In this document: in pieces, positions 12,779-24,300 of the stretch | Layout of the letters: each line of letters begins with the position of its first letter | Position numbering within the stretch: position 1 is the stretch's first letter | NCBI RefSeq assembly: GCF_963675165.1 | Contig: NC_087377.1 | Coordinates: 6,527,122-6,591,121, forward strand | Source of the DNA: Halichondria panicea | Taxonomy: Eukaryota > Porifera > Demospongiae > Suberitida > Halichondriidae | DNA: 64,000 bases | Direction: 5' to 3' | Notes under the pieces: model-generated | Told to the model about the DNA's origin: nothing | Databases searched by the model: none | The model's input: only the letters and a program-made list of their open reading frames with translations | Position numbers and translations under genes: made by a program

Positions 12779-12891
12779 GAGTACCTGATGCTAAACCATA
12801 ACAAATTAACGTTTAGCCTCCTTTTCACAGGCCTTCCAAGCCTCGATCCCAGACCGAGTTTTCGCTTTTATAACGGTAACTAGGCCTGGGA

Positions 12892-13422
12892 TTTTTTTTT
12901 TTTTTTTTGACGTGTAATAATTATGAGAGCAAGTCAAGAAAAATAAATGTAATGTTAATAATTATGTCTTTAATTCAGTTTTCCTGCAGGTAGCTAGGAG
13001 TGGAGGCTTGCCTCGCTGCTGATCAGATCAATTGGCGAGGACTTCACAGCGTGGCCCCTAGATGAGCGGGCGCCACGGATACATTGTATTGCAGATCTCA
13101 GTAGAGAGAAAGACAGGCGGGCACGTAGCCAGTACAGGGTTGAGCAGTATGTCTGCTCCCATTTTTCAGCTAGATGAGAGGCAAGTCGCTCGTAGAATGT
13201 TGTGGACTGTTTTGCCATGCCCCCTGTGGCCGAAAGGACTATTGGAGTGAAGGTTGAGTGTTCGACATCTCGGACTTGTTGCTCATAAGCTCTTTTTTTT
13301 TCATTTCCGTGCTTTTTGTAACAGTTTGCAATGCTAGAGTTTTTGTTTGACGGAGCATGTGGATTGAACACCCTGACATCTAGGAATGTCTTCTCTTGGC
13401 GCCCTCCCCAGAACCCTTTCAT
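12892..13422 (-). pseudogene. 3' end of a LINE-type retrotransposon ORF with poly-A tail
   Basis: A minus-strand frame from 13422 to a stop at 12994 reads GFWGGRQEKTFLDVRVFNP, then CYKKHGNEKKRAYEQQV, TFTPIVLSATGGMA and ARLSFSLLRSAIQCIRGARS. This block is the conserved segment that follows reverse transcriptase in many animal non-LTR elements. Downstream on the minus strand, 12892-12908 is a 17-nt homopolymer (T on plus, A on minus), as expected of a retroposed 3' end. RT itself is absent, so this is a 5'-truncated, non-autonomous copy. The CCTCGATCCCAGACC sequence at 12840 and related GGGATCGAGGCT at about 13492 and 13527 flank it. Confidence 0.65.
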
Positions 13423-14239
13423 GGAGACATCAAGTCTAGCACCATCCGATATATTGGCGGTTCTGTGAGCAAGGGTTTCGCCACTAGGCCTGGGATCGAG
13501 GCTAAGGCCTTCATGAAGTGCGGCCTGGGATCGAGGCTAGACATCAGAGACATGTTGTTATTTTAATCGTGACACTCATTACCAAAAATAATAATGCAGC
13601 ACCGCCCACATGCACAATCAGTTTTTTATTGATAAAAGGGGTGACAGAGGAATTTTGTTTCAGAGATCTTCCTATGCTTCAACTTGGGCTTGTCTTAGCT
13701 GGAGCTAGCTAGAGGTGAGTCATACAGTGCCATACTATCTGTAGTCAAGTTTAGCTATGCTTCTAATAGAGAAACATAGCTAATATTTGTACCTTAGTAA
13801 ACGATTAAGTGCTAGAACAGTACACAGTGACCTTAGTAATTATCTAGCATCAGGCTTAGATCTACTATATACTCAGGGGCAGGCTGAAGTGCATATTTAA
13901 TAAGGGTCTGCATGCAGTTTAGTGTCAGTTAGTCTAACACTCTGTTCACTGTATTTATTTATTGCTGGCGCGGCGGTGCATGATTATTTTAGCTGTACCT
14001 ATATCGTACACATCTGTGCATGTTTTGTTTTCATTGTTGATCAATGTACATGTAAAACGTCTCAATAGCTGTAATGTATTAATAATGAGCAATACTGTGT
14101 TTTATGATCAGACTGTTTGTTTACGTCTGTAGCATGCAAATTTAATTGTGCATTTTTGAGCAATCTCTCGTATCTGAACCAAGTGCAATGTATGCATCAT
14201 TGTTATTCATACACACACACATGCATACAGACATACAAT

Positions 14240-17200
14240 ATGACAGATGCTGCCGACTATGAGGAATTAGACTTCCCCCCTCCCCCCAAGCCCCCTCACA
14301 CACGCTACTCACACACTCAGCTTCCCAACGAGTCTTCTTCTCAGCCAGTGGCTCCTCCCCGCACTACTAGTCGCTATGTAGAGAGGGACAGGAAAGTATC
14401 AGGGTGAGCCCTACACGTAAACGACAATGGCACTAGTCTTTATACAGAACACATTGTATTCTACTGAGTTCATTATGGCGGTATGCTCTCACCTGTCATC
14501 ATTATTGTGAAGATTTGGTCAGACAAGAAATGGTTAATTTTTCTACCTGCAATTTTTGTTTGTTTATGTTTATACTCCCTAACTAGCCACTGTGGTTCTC
14601 TCTGTGCAGTGATGATAAACCAGCCCCTCCTCCCCCTGCTTCCAAACCAGCCAAGAGACCCCTCCCTCCGCCCAAACCAAGGACTTATGAAGCCCTCGAT
14701 CAAGAGGATAGACCCTCTATAACTACTGCAGTGAAAATGGTGGGTTTGCTAATTATGATTCTGTGTAAATTTACGCTTTAATGTCTGTCTGCACGGCTAT
14801 TTAGTTGGTTTGTTAGCAAACAGAAGCCAGTGTAAAAACGTGTAACTAGGTTTAGGATCCAAACAGTCTTTCCAGTAGACATTATTAGTAGTACATTATA
14901 ATAGTATCTTAGTCACCACATCATGCGTCCTCACTCAGCATTAGCAAGGTTCAAGGGGAGTATTTATAATACCAGTCATTTCTTTATTACCAGATAACTA
15001 GTCAGGATTATTCCCCAATACCGGAATATACATGTAGTCTGTACATGTAGGTGTTAAGGATTTCCTTTATGGAGGTGTTAATCTCAGGATTTCCTTTAGG
15101 TACGCACAAGCATGATCGGCATGTGTTGTGACTACACTAGCTGCTGTTGTTTTAGCCGTTAGAGGTCAGCTTTTTAGTGGTTGTGTTGCAGTAGTAGATG
15201 AATATGATCGGCATTGTAATCGATACGAGAAGTACATATATAGTACAGCAGTATATCGTTATGGTTATGTTATTGTCAAGCCTTGAAGCATCTCGCAGTT
15301 TGTAAAAGTTCAGCCAAATGCACACATACATAATGTTCCACAACGGGACTGTCTCACCAGGCTCAATCAATGGACGCACCCTCACTGCCTCCAAAACCTA
15401 TAGTGGTGAGTGTGTTTTATCCACGTACTTTTTAATGCACTAGCTCATGATTTTTCACAGGTTGCATCTCCTGCTAAGTCGGCTAGCTTTGATGCTGCAC
15501 ACAGTCCATTACTGCGTAGGACTATGATGTACAAAAAAATAGGTATCCAGGTTGAACAACACGCTGTAACCTATTTCTCAAATACACTATAGGAGTAATA
15601 AGGTGCCTTTTTCAAGAATTAGTAAGTAGAACTTTAAGGTGTACAGAAACTTTTTAGTTAAAGGGCACTGTAGCTATTATGTTCATTGGCAACCCTATAC
15701 CATTCAACACGATTTAATGGTCTTTATCTCGCTTTGTTGTTCAGGAGAATTGCCTGGAGACCAGATGAGTTTGTGTGAGTTTGTGAGGGACCACGGTCAA
15801 GAGCTTCCGCTGAGAGTCAGAGTGGATGAAGGCTTCTGTGGAAGTGATGAAAGGTGTGTATCTCTGGAATTATTTCACAATGTTATAAATGTACACGTAC
15901 TCTACTGAGATTAAAACCACAAATTGTATGCTATACAAAGGCTATAGGTGGGGATGTCAAATTTACGCCCACCCAGATGTTGAGTAGTCTACTGAGCCAT
16001 GCCAGCCGTTGAAATTCAATATACAGTAGACTCTCGCTATTCCGGCTCTCTGAAGTACGGCCACCTCGATATACCGGCCATTTGGCTTGGCACGGAATGC
16101 TAGCTATATGTTTACTGCACAAAACTCACCCTGAAGTACGGCCACTCGCTATTCCGTTAACCGGCCAGTGTTGGCTGTCCCAAACAAGGTTTTCAATGTA
16201 ATTTTATACGTATATTACGGCCGGATATGACGTTTTGGGTGTGGTTTAGCAAATAAAATCGGATTACACTTAAATAGAGAACAGAATGATTCATTATCCT
16301 ACATTATCCTCGAGACAAGAACCGCAAAAGTAGTCATTAGATTCGAGGTAAGGTCGTTTTTAAGCCGCGGCTATTTCCTGAGCTGCAGCCACTTCGCTAT
16401 TCCGGCCAAGCTGCATGGTCCCAAGAGTGACCGGATTAACGAGAGTCTACTGTACTTGCACTATAATTAGTGTACACAATAGTCACTTTGTTGCATGTTG
16501 CATGGTCCCAAGGGTGACCGGATTAACGAGAGTTTACTGTACTTGCACTATAATTAGTATACACAATAGTCACTTTGTTGCATATTTGAGCAAAAGATCA
16601 ACCACCCAGATGTTGAGTAGTCTACTGAGCCATGCCAGCCATTGAAATTCAATTATACTTGCACTATAATTAGTATACACGCAATAGTCACTTTGTTTCA
16701 TGTTTGAGCAAAAGATCAAAGAAACCACAGTGCACACATCAAAGCTTAACAAGTCACTGCAGTGCAATATGCCATATATTTGCACAGCCAAAAAGCTTGG
16801 ACAAAAGTTGGAATGATCTCTTTTATATTGTTCCTGTATACAACTTACTTTTTTGTGGTATCAAAATAAGGAATGCAGAAGGCATGAACTCATTATAACT
16901 ATATATGCTTCTCCCATGCATAATCACTCGTGCAATCTAATACATACAACAAATTAATGATAACATTATTATGACTGTATGATTGTACATGTACACATGT
17001 AGGTATGTATACACGGCATCGTCATCATCAGAGTTTGTTTGCATCAGAGAAGATTGTTTCGCATCTTTTAAATAGTCCTGAGCGAGGAGAAGCAGATACA
17101 GCTATTTTTCAGAGCTAACCCGCTCAACCACTTTTGTAGCATGCTGGCCAAACTGACTCACTATTATAATTCACCCTGACCTGATTACATTGCTTCCTGG

Positions 17201-20200
17201 TGGGCGTATTTTTAAGCAAATTAGCCTATGCAGAAACTTTCACTCCAAAGCAGGATAGAATTCATGTTAGCCTGAGGTGGCACTTAAGTGTTTGACTAAG
17301 GATCTGTGGCTTTCAAATTACTAAAGTCGTTGGTTATTTAAATTCTAACAAGTATAGGGGGTCTTAAGTTTGGGGAACAATACTCTGGAGGCAAAGTGTT
17401 GTTAGGTAGAAGTTTGAATAAACGTACTTTTTTACACGCCCTCACACAATTAAGGTTCATCATTTCAACTGGTGATGTCTACAATTTCCACTTCCTGAAA
17501 AAAGTGAAGGTTGCTTCGATAGCAGACGCTGGTGGGGTTCATTTCTCCGTGCCTCTCAACTCCTCAGTCAAGTTCGGCATGCTCTACAATCCAGACAATG
17601 ATTTTCGGAAGTCCATACAGGGATACTCATTTGAGACTGTGGCGGCACTCACGGTTGCTAAGGTAATTTTTTTATTCAGATCACTAATATTAAATCTCTA
17701 ATGGCATTTTTTAACGATTGTTAGAATTGACGAATTATTTTGATACTAAGAATGTACAGTATATGGTACAGTAGATCGAGTTATGGCCAAGGGAGCAGTT
17801 AATGAATGAGGCACAAATAACAATATAGACATAGAATGCTAAAAAAAATTTGCTCTTAAAATTATTTTTGTGACTCAGTAGCGTTTGCTAAATTTGCGTG
17901 TATCTAATTTGCATGCTACATTATTGCCATGTAGTCTTAGGTTGAAGTAGTTTCAGGGTGATTACAAGCCCCCCCCACACACACACAGGTCTGCCCCAAA
18001 CTGGTTCTATCAAAAACAGAGTGTTTGTGTACGGATCCAAAGAGCTCTGTCGAAGCTAATGAGTTGCTACTGATTACTAAAGTATGTTAACATCAAGCAT
18101 GCAGATTGGTTATTGTGTTGTACGTAGTAGATATAGCATGAGACCGAGTGGAGTATTGAGTGTACAGCACATGCCTGAGGGCAAGCTGCCTGTATATTGC
18201 ATATAACACAAACATGCATGCTATTTGTGTTTTATATCATGATGACCCTGTTCCAAAATATGCCTCGACGCTATATACATGTACGTGCCATGTCAGCTTG
18301 GCCTGGTATACTGATGAATTTGCCTTGTGCGTGCATTCATTCAGGTTGGCAAAACAGCTCTAAAACGGAGGCCGTTCATAAAGGTAGTGAATCTTCGCAA
18401 TAAACAAGAGAAGACCCTGTACGACGAATGCGAGGGTAACTTCACCACTACACCTGTCGCATTGCAGATGTTCCTGCCAGAGCTATTGGAATATCTCACC
18501 GACAGTTTGCCTTTGCAGGTAGGTTGTTAGATCAACAGGGCTGCCCATCTACTAAGTTAACACACACATTGTACATTGTAGATCGTGTACAAATTGTACA
18601 TGTAAATATCATCGTACTATTCATTAGTGACGTAGTACCTCCTTTTACGTGCATGTCTCGTGTGTAGCACAAGCTGCAAGAGTTGAAGTCATATAGACAT
18701 TGTAAACCCTTTCTTAACAAAAGTATCTCAGTTTGACTCAGTGCTACGCATGTGTGTATAACAATCTTGGCACCTTTTTTTAATGCGCACACACAATATG
18801 TTTCTCTTAGGCTATGCTGTATGTGACTAATGAGACACAGGCTGAATCTGAGTTTCCTTTGGACCTCACTACAGAGATGATCACTCTCACACATACGAGT
18901 ATTGAAACTTCCATTGTTGCTACTACTTACTGGGGGTACGTACATACATGTATGTTTATGCACGTGTGCTTGATGTATAATAGTTAATTGGAAGGAAGGA
19001 CATTTTCTTCTCTTCATGAAAGCTCACTTTTGGGTATAAATCAACCCTGTATGTATGTACCGTATATCTTCTAATTTATCGGACACTTTTCTCTGCACAA
19101 TTTTTGTTGCTCTAATACAGCGGACACTCTGGTGCTTTAATTTTACGTTATTTTGTTAAATATCCGGTGAAAAGTTGAGTTAACATTCCTAGAAACATAG
19201 CCAGCAACAGTGTTGCAGTTAGATAGCTAGTGCAACTATTCAGTCACACGCTGTTCTAGATATAAAATAAGCTAGCTCGCATGCAGCTGCTAATTATTCT
19301 GGACATTTCACATGCTATAAAAAAATATGTTCCAATTATACCCGGACAATTCCAAAATAATTATTTTTTGCTCTCCGAAACATAATTATACGGTATATGT
19401 GGACATTACGGAAACTTTACCCATGCATCCATGCAGGGATGACGAGACTGGGCTGACGGAGGAAGACTTCATGCCACTAGCTATTCCTCTTGAACTGGAG
19501 ATTGAGATTACAGTGTTGAAAGATGAAAGTGAAGCTGAAGACTTGTACAGCAACACAACCACCCTCTTGAACACCTTCGACCCTTTAAAGGTAACGATTA
19601 ATTTTCTGGTACCTACCCATGTGCAGGCCGGTACATGTGTATGTGTTTACTTGCTAAACTCAAGCAAATTCACATGCATAAAGGCAGTGATTTTTATGTG
19701 TGATAATATTCATACCCATTCATTGTGCAGGTCAAGGACATGGCTGACGCTAGAACAGACCAAATGGCACAGACTCGCTTCTATAAGAATGTTCGAAAAG
19801 GATACGAAACAAGCGGAATGCAACTTGAGAAGCCAACAAGGATTTACGATGCAGTGGGCCCCTCGCCAATCCTGACGAGAACGTCACCCACACACCAGTC
19901 TTTCTTTCCACCTCCTGCTGTCCCCTTACCAACACCAGGTCGCAGAAGCCCGAGACCGGGATCTAGCGAGAGAGAATTGTCCCCTATACTACCCAAAGAT
20001 AGAAAAACATCTGATTCCGGTTCAATACAGCCTGCGAAGTCTTCTGTGGCCCATATTGATTCTTCTTTAGTCGGTAATAATATTTATACGTGTATATTAT
20101 AGATTGCAGTTCTTGTAAATACCCTAGCTCTCATCTGCAGGTACTATATACATCTGTACTACGATAATTATATGTAGCTATACTGTTTACTTCAACATAA

Positions 20201-21327
20201 TTATGTTGTTGCTCTCAGAGTGATGTGATACTATACTCATCTATAGATAATACACTATGTATACAGCGTTTGTTGATTTGTGTCTTTGTATACAATGCTA
20301 TTTGCTGAGTGACTAACTCGTACTTATGGCTTGTACAGACCACCAACTGTCAGATCTTCACTCGAACACAAGAGCTCTGAAGTGCTTACTTGATGCCATG
20401 CAAGATAATTCCAGTAAGATAACGTCAGACTTAAAGTCTGAGCTGAAGCGTCTCGGACGAATTGTTGAGAATCTGGCTAGAAACTATGAAAGACTGGAAA
20501 AGCAGGTCCAAGATCTGAAGCAGGGAGAGAGTTCCTCGCCTACTGCAACTGCACAACCCATGTATGGAAACATCCCCCAGGCCGGTATGATTGCATGTAC
20601 ATGCATTGTAGTAATTCTGATGAATAATAATTATAATTATCAGTGTACTTTTTAGTCATACGTATACTGTGCTACGATACCATACGAGTGCATGCATGTG
20701 TATGTATTCATTGGAGAAGCTCGATAATGTTGAACCTGTTAATTTGTTCAGCAATTGACAACCAAAGTGAAAAGGTTCAAAGTGAAAAGGCGTTGCCGTT
20801 CAATCCGTATGGCATTGCCAATACCTCCTCATTGGTAAAGAAGACTGCCGATCCAGACCTTAGAGCTAAGAATAAGGAGGAACTGGCTAGCATGGATTGT
20901 GGAGAAGTAAGTTTAAGCACAATTATTCTAAGACCAGTCCACATGAAAGTTTGTTGTTGAGTAAATTAATTTATACTTCAGTTTCCCATGATATCTTTAC
21001 GTGATATTGCTTGCCAATCAATAATTATGTCATGTCCGAAATACAAACTACGTGCACACAGCCACTATTTCCTTTTCCTGTCAACATCAAGCTTTGTTTG
21101 TTCTCTCATTATAGATTCTCAGTCTGCTCGCTGCCCTCAACATGTCCCAGTATCAGAAAGTATTTCTAACCGAGCAGGTGGACGGGGAGATCCTCTGCGA
21201 GTGCGATGATGAAGTCCTACGTACAGAACTGAGTGTAACTAACTCGATACATCGCAAGAAACTCATGAGCATCGTAAATGGTAGTCAGTCTTCTGTTTGC
21301 GTTATTCAGAACAGTGTGTATACTTGA
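14240..21327 (+). CDS. CABIT-SAM adaptor protein, GAREM-like (paralogue A)
   Basis: Fourteen exons join in frame: 14240..14403, 14610..14739, 15361..15405, 15461..15542, 15745..15853, 17455..17662, 17989..18081, 18345..18518, 18811..18935, 19437..19590, 19731..20073, 20339..20584, 20752..20906, 21115..21327 (746 codons plus stop). Order: acidic/proline-rich N-terminus (PPPPKPP, RPLPPPKPR, likely SH3 ligands; tyrosines in DYEEL and TYEALD) at 1-140; CABIT domain at about 145-430 (EFVRDHGQELPLRVRVDEGF, then DVYNFHFLKKVKVASI, then SVPLNSSVKFGMLY); Ser/Pro-rich linker to about 540; coiled coil at about 550-605; SAM domain at about 677-740. GAREM proteins are cytoplasmic adaptors linking receptor tyrosine kinases to Grb2/MAPK; one CABIT plus C-terminal SAM matches GAREM better than THEMIS. 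Start chosen at the first ATG giving the Pro-rich exon; exons between 14739 and 15361 cannot be excluded. Confidence 0.85.
15854..17454. repeat. Intron with nested repeats
   Basis: The longest intron of paralogue A. A 53-bp direct repeat (15968-16020 and 16603-16655, CACCCAGATGTTGAGTAGTC) brackets a transposon-like element (16023-16454) and an 85-bp tandem duplication (about 16411-16580, GCATGGTCCCAAG-type start), with a third partial copy near 16655-16720. No coding sequence is seen. Confidence 0.65.
16023..16454. mobile_element. Tc1/pogo-like non-autonomous element
   Basis: Starts ACAGTAGACTCTCGCTATTC and ends GAGAGTCTACTGT, an inverted repeat of about 14-20 bp, with internal TTCCGG/CCGGATT motifs. 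This resembles termini of pogo/Tigger-type elements (inference). A truncated near-identical piece lies at 61251-61365, and related CCGG-rich sequence at 53060-53350. Confidence 0.6.
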
Positions 21328-24300
21328 TGTCTCTTAATAATTATTTAAACACTTTGTCTCGTACATATATATAATTACATGATTTATTAATTTTTGGTGG
21401 TAATTTTTCTTAGATGTCAGTTTTTAGTAGTCAGCTCATCTGTGTTATAATTATAAGCCCTACGTATAGTAAATTTCAAAATGAAAGTGTCGATCTCGTC
21501 AATCCCTAATTTGAATTGCATGCGTACACTAATCTTATTAGGCATAATTAGCCCCACAGACTTATGCAATGTGATTAATGAAGTTCTATAGATGCACGTG
21601 CACCCTGCATGCATGGGAGCACATTCAACAGTTATATATACCTTATAACCTGTTGTTCCTACATTATATAGGCTGCATGCACGATTATAATTACAAACAA
21701 AGGTCACATGCGCGTTATTAATGTCAGTACTCCAAGAAATATAATGATGCTATACCCTTGCTAGCTATACACGTACAAACAACATATATACCCATTACCG
21801 CAACGCTCCTTGGAGGGTGAGCCGGACCATGACTGATGACTGTTAAGTATAGGGTTAGGCATCCCCTCTAATTAATTAGAGGAATGCAACCCCGCTGGTT
21901 AAATAATAATTAGGCATTTCTAATAATTATATTGCTCCCCTAATTAAGTACTTGGGGGTAAAGACGTGGCCTAGCCACCAGTCATAGCCCATCGGACGAA
22001 AGTCCTACCCCCAAGGAATTGAAGCATGAACGCATGTACAGATCAAGTGAGCGCTATGTCACAAGTAAAGATGCTGACGAATTGTCCAACCCCCTGCATT
22101 AGCCCGCTGAATAATAATTATTGATTGAGGCAAAGTAATACCAATAGGGAGCAAGATCAATGTCAGCAGAGAGTTAATTGTACTGTACAATAGCAAGGTC
22201 CTTGACCTAGCGGATCCTGGCGCTATGACCAGCGTAATGTAAGCCCCCCAGGAAAGTGCCTTACGAAATTATGAGGGCAAATCGAGTACAGGGCAATGTG
22301 TGCTCACCGCGTGACTCCATGTCAGAGTGGAATTCGCTACTGATGCATGTGTCACTGTATAGCCGCCCCGAGAGCCAAGTCAAGTGCGAGCCAAGTCGGC
22401 CGCGTTAATTGATATAATTATATATATATATAATTATATATATTATTTTTTTGAGAATGTTTGCGTTTGTGTGGGATTGGGCAGTACCAGATCCTAGTAA
22501 GAAAGGCATTGAAGAAATTTTTGGTCCAAGCAGGGATGTCCAGTGTGGAGATCACGAGACGGATCGAGCCGCCCTCAAAGTCAAGGCTGTGCTGTAATTT
22601 ATAAATAAAGTTCAAGCTTGACAGTAAATTTTCATTCTTAAACAAACTGTGCATGAGATAGGTTTTATATTGTGGGCAAGATTCAGAGGGGGCCTTCCCT
22701 ATACTAGCTAAGTGTAATCGTTCAATAAATAAGTAGGAAAGGACTAGTCCTGATGCAGTTTATATGGTCGAGCTACTGGCAATCAAGCCAGGAATACTGA
22801 ACACGCGACTCTACCTAGTAACCCTGAATGCCAAGAAAATAATTAACCACTATAATTCGTACTGACCCATATATATACCCACCTATTATGCCAGATAATT
22901 CTGCCGTGAAAATGTCCCGGCGGCTTTGCCTCGAAGGCCCGAGGTACTGTGGTAAGGGGTTATCGCAGCAGTGGAGTAAGGTGGCGAATGAGTAGATCTA
23001 GGGTTGGCTGTAGGTCGTCCACAATCGGGATGGGCCTCGCTATAATTTTATTGTGTGTGTCAGTATTGCAGATTGCCAAGGCTGTGGTCAATCTCGTTTC
23101 CCAAATTGCGCATTTCCACTAACAGTGTATGTCGGACGGCTGTATAGACTTTTATGCTTAAGTGTGCGAGGGAGGTGTTTGTTGGCCGAGCAGAATATGT
23201 TAAGTGTGGCCATGGGCAATGTAGTAATGGCCAGTGTGCCTTGAAGTTTGCTTGTTTATATAGCATGTGAATATTAGGTGCTTTTTTTTTTCGGTTAGGA
23301 TCAAGTCAGCAGCGAGCACGGGGTTGATGCATGCGTCGTACATGTAACTTTTGAGCAGGTAATTATACGAGTAATGCAGGTGCTAATAATTAGCCAAGTA
23401 AAATCAGCAGAGTTACGGAATCTGAGTTGTGCATTTTCGACACCTGGCAATAGATTACCCTACAGCGAAATAACACACCTAAATAGCACGACATATGAAA
23501 CGTGCAACTATATAAGTGTCTAATCGGAATATTTGGCAACAGGAGAGATATTATAGAGCGCAGAGCAGGGCAGTATAGTATAGCAGTATAGTATAGAGCA
23601 GAGCAGAGCAATACATTATAGAGCAGTACATTATAGAGCAGCCTCAGGCAGCAGGGCAGTATAATTACAGAGCAGTACATTATAGAGCAGCCTCAGCAGG
23701 GCAGTATAATACAGAGCAGTACATTATAGAGCAGCCTCAGCAGGGCAGTATATTACAGAGCAGTGCATTATAGAGCAGCCTCAGCAGGGCAGTATATTAC
23801 AGAGCAGTACAATATAGAGCAGCCTCAGCAGGGCAGTATAATACAGAGCAGTACATTATAGAGCAGCCTCAGCAGGGCAGTATATTACAGAGCAGCGGTA
23901 CATTATAGAGCAGCCTCAGCAGGGCAGTATATTACAGAGCAGCGGTACATTATAGAGCAGCCTCAGCAGGGCAGTATATTACAGAGCTATAGAGCAGCCT
24001 CAGTAGTATTAGTTAAGTTGGATCACTCGGTTACAAGAGCAGTATATTACAGAGCAGTATAGTTATTAATAGAGCAGTATATCATAGAGCAGAGCAGAGC
24101 AGTACATAGTTATACAAGCCGTATGGGCACAGGGCAGGGGGCAGAATATTATAGAGCGGTATATATTATAGAGCAGAGCAGTATATTATAAGCCGTATAG
24201 GCACCGGGCAGGGCAGGGCATTAGGGAGCATAACAATAGATGGCATAAGCAGGGCGTATGGTAGCGGGGCTCACATATGGCATAGGCCATTAATAGAAGC

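Larger units (their letters stand above)
5050..12840. other. Long gene-poor region
   Basis: Nearly 8 kb with no gene I can support. It contains AT-rich DNA, CATGCATG-type runs, near-palindromes around GGAGAGCTTTAA (5560-5690), a direct repeat of TGATGTATATTATATAATCTATAG (9215 and 9278, 24 bp shared), fold-back sequences at 8499-8623 and 12667-12778, and possible decayed exons at about 9770-10140 and 10949-11094. Short frames here have no recognisable domains. Confidence 0.5.

Noticed and set aside
20988-21209. Plus-strand frame overlapping the SAM exon of CABIT gene A
   Set aside because: Out of phase with the SAM reading frame, which continues correctly from the previous exon.
21790-22400. 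tRNA or other structured RNA candidates
   Set aside because: Short pairings such as CCCCCAAG/CTTGGGGG exist, but no cloverleaf or conserved box could be assembled by eye.
23540-24240. CRISPR-like repeat array
   Set aside because: Units are head-to-tail without unique spacers, and the genome is eukaryotic.
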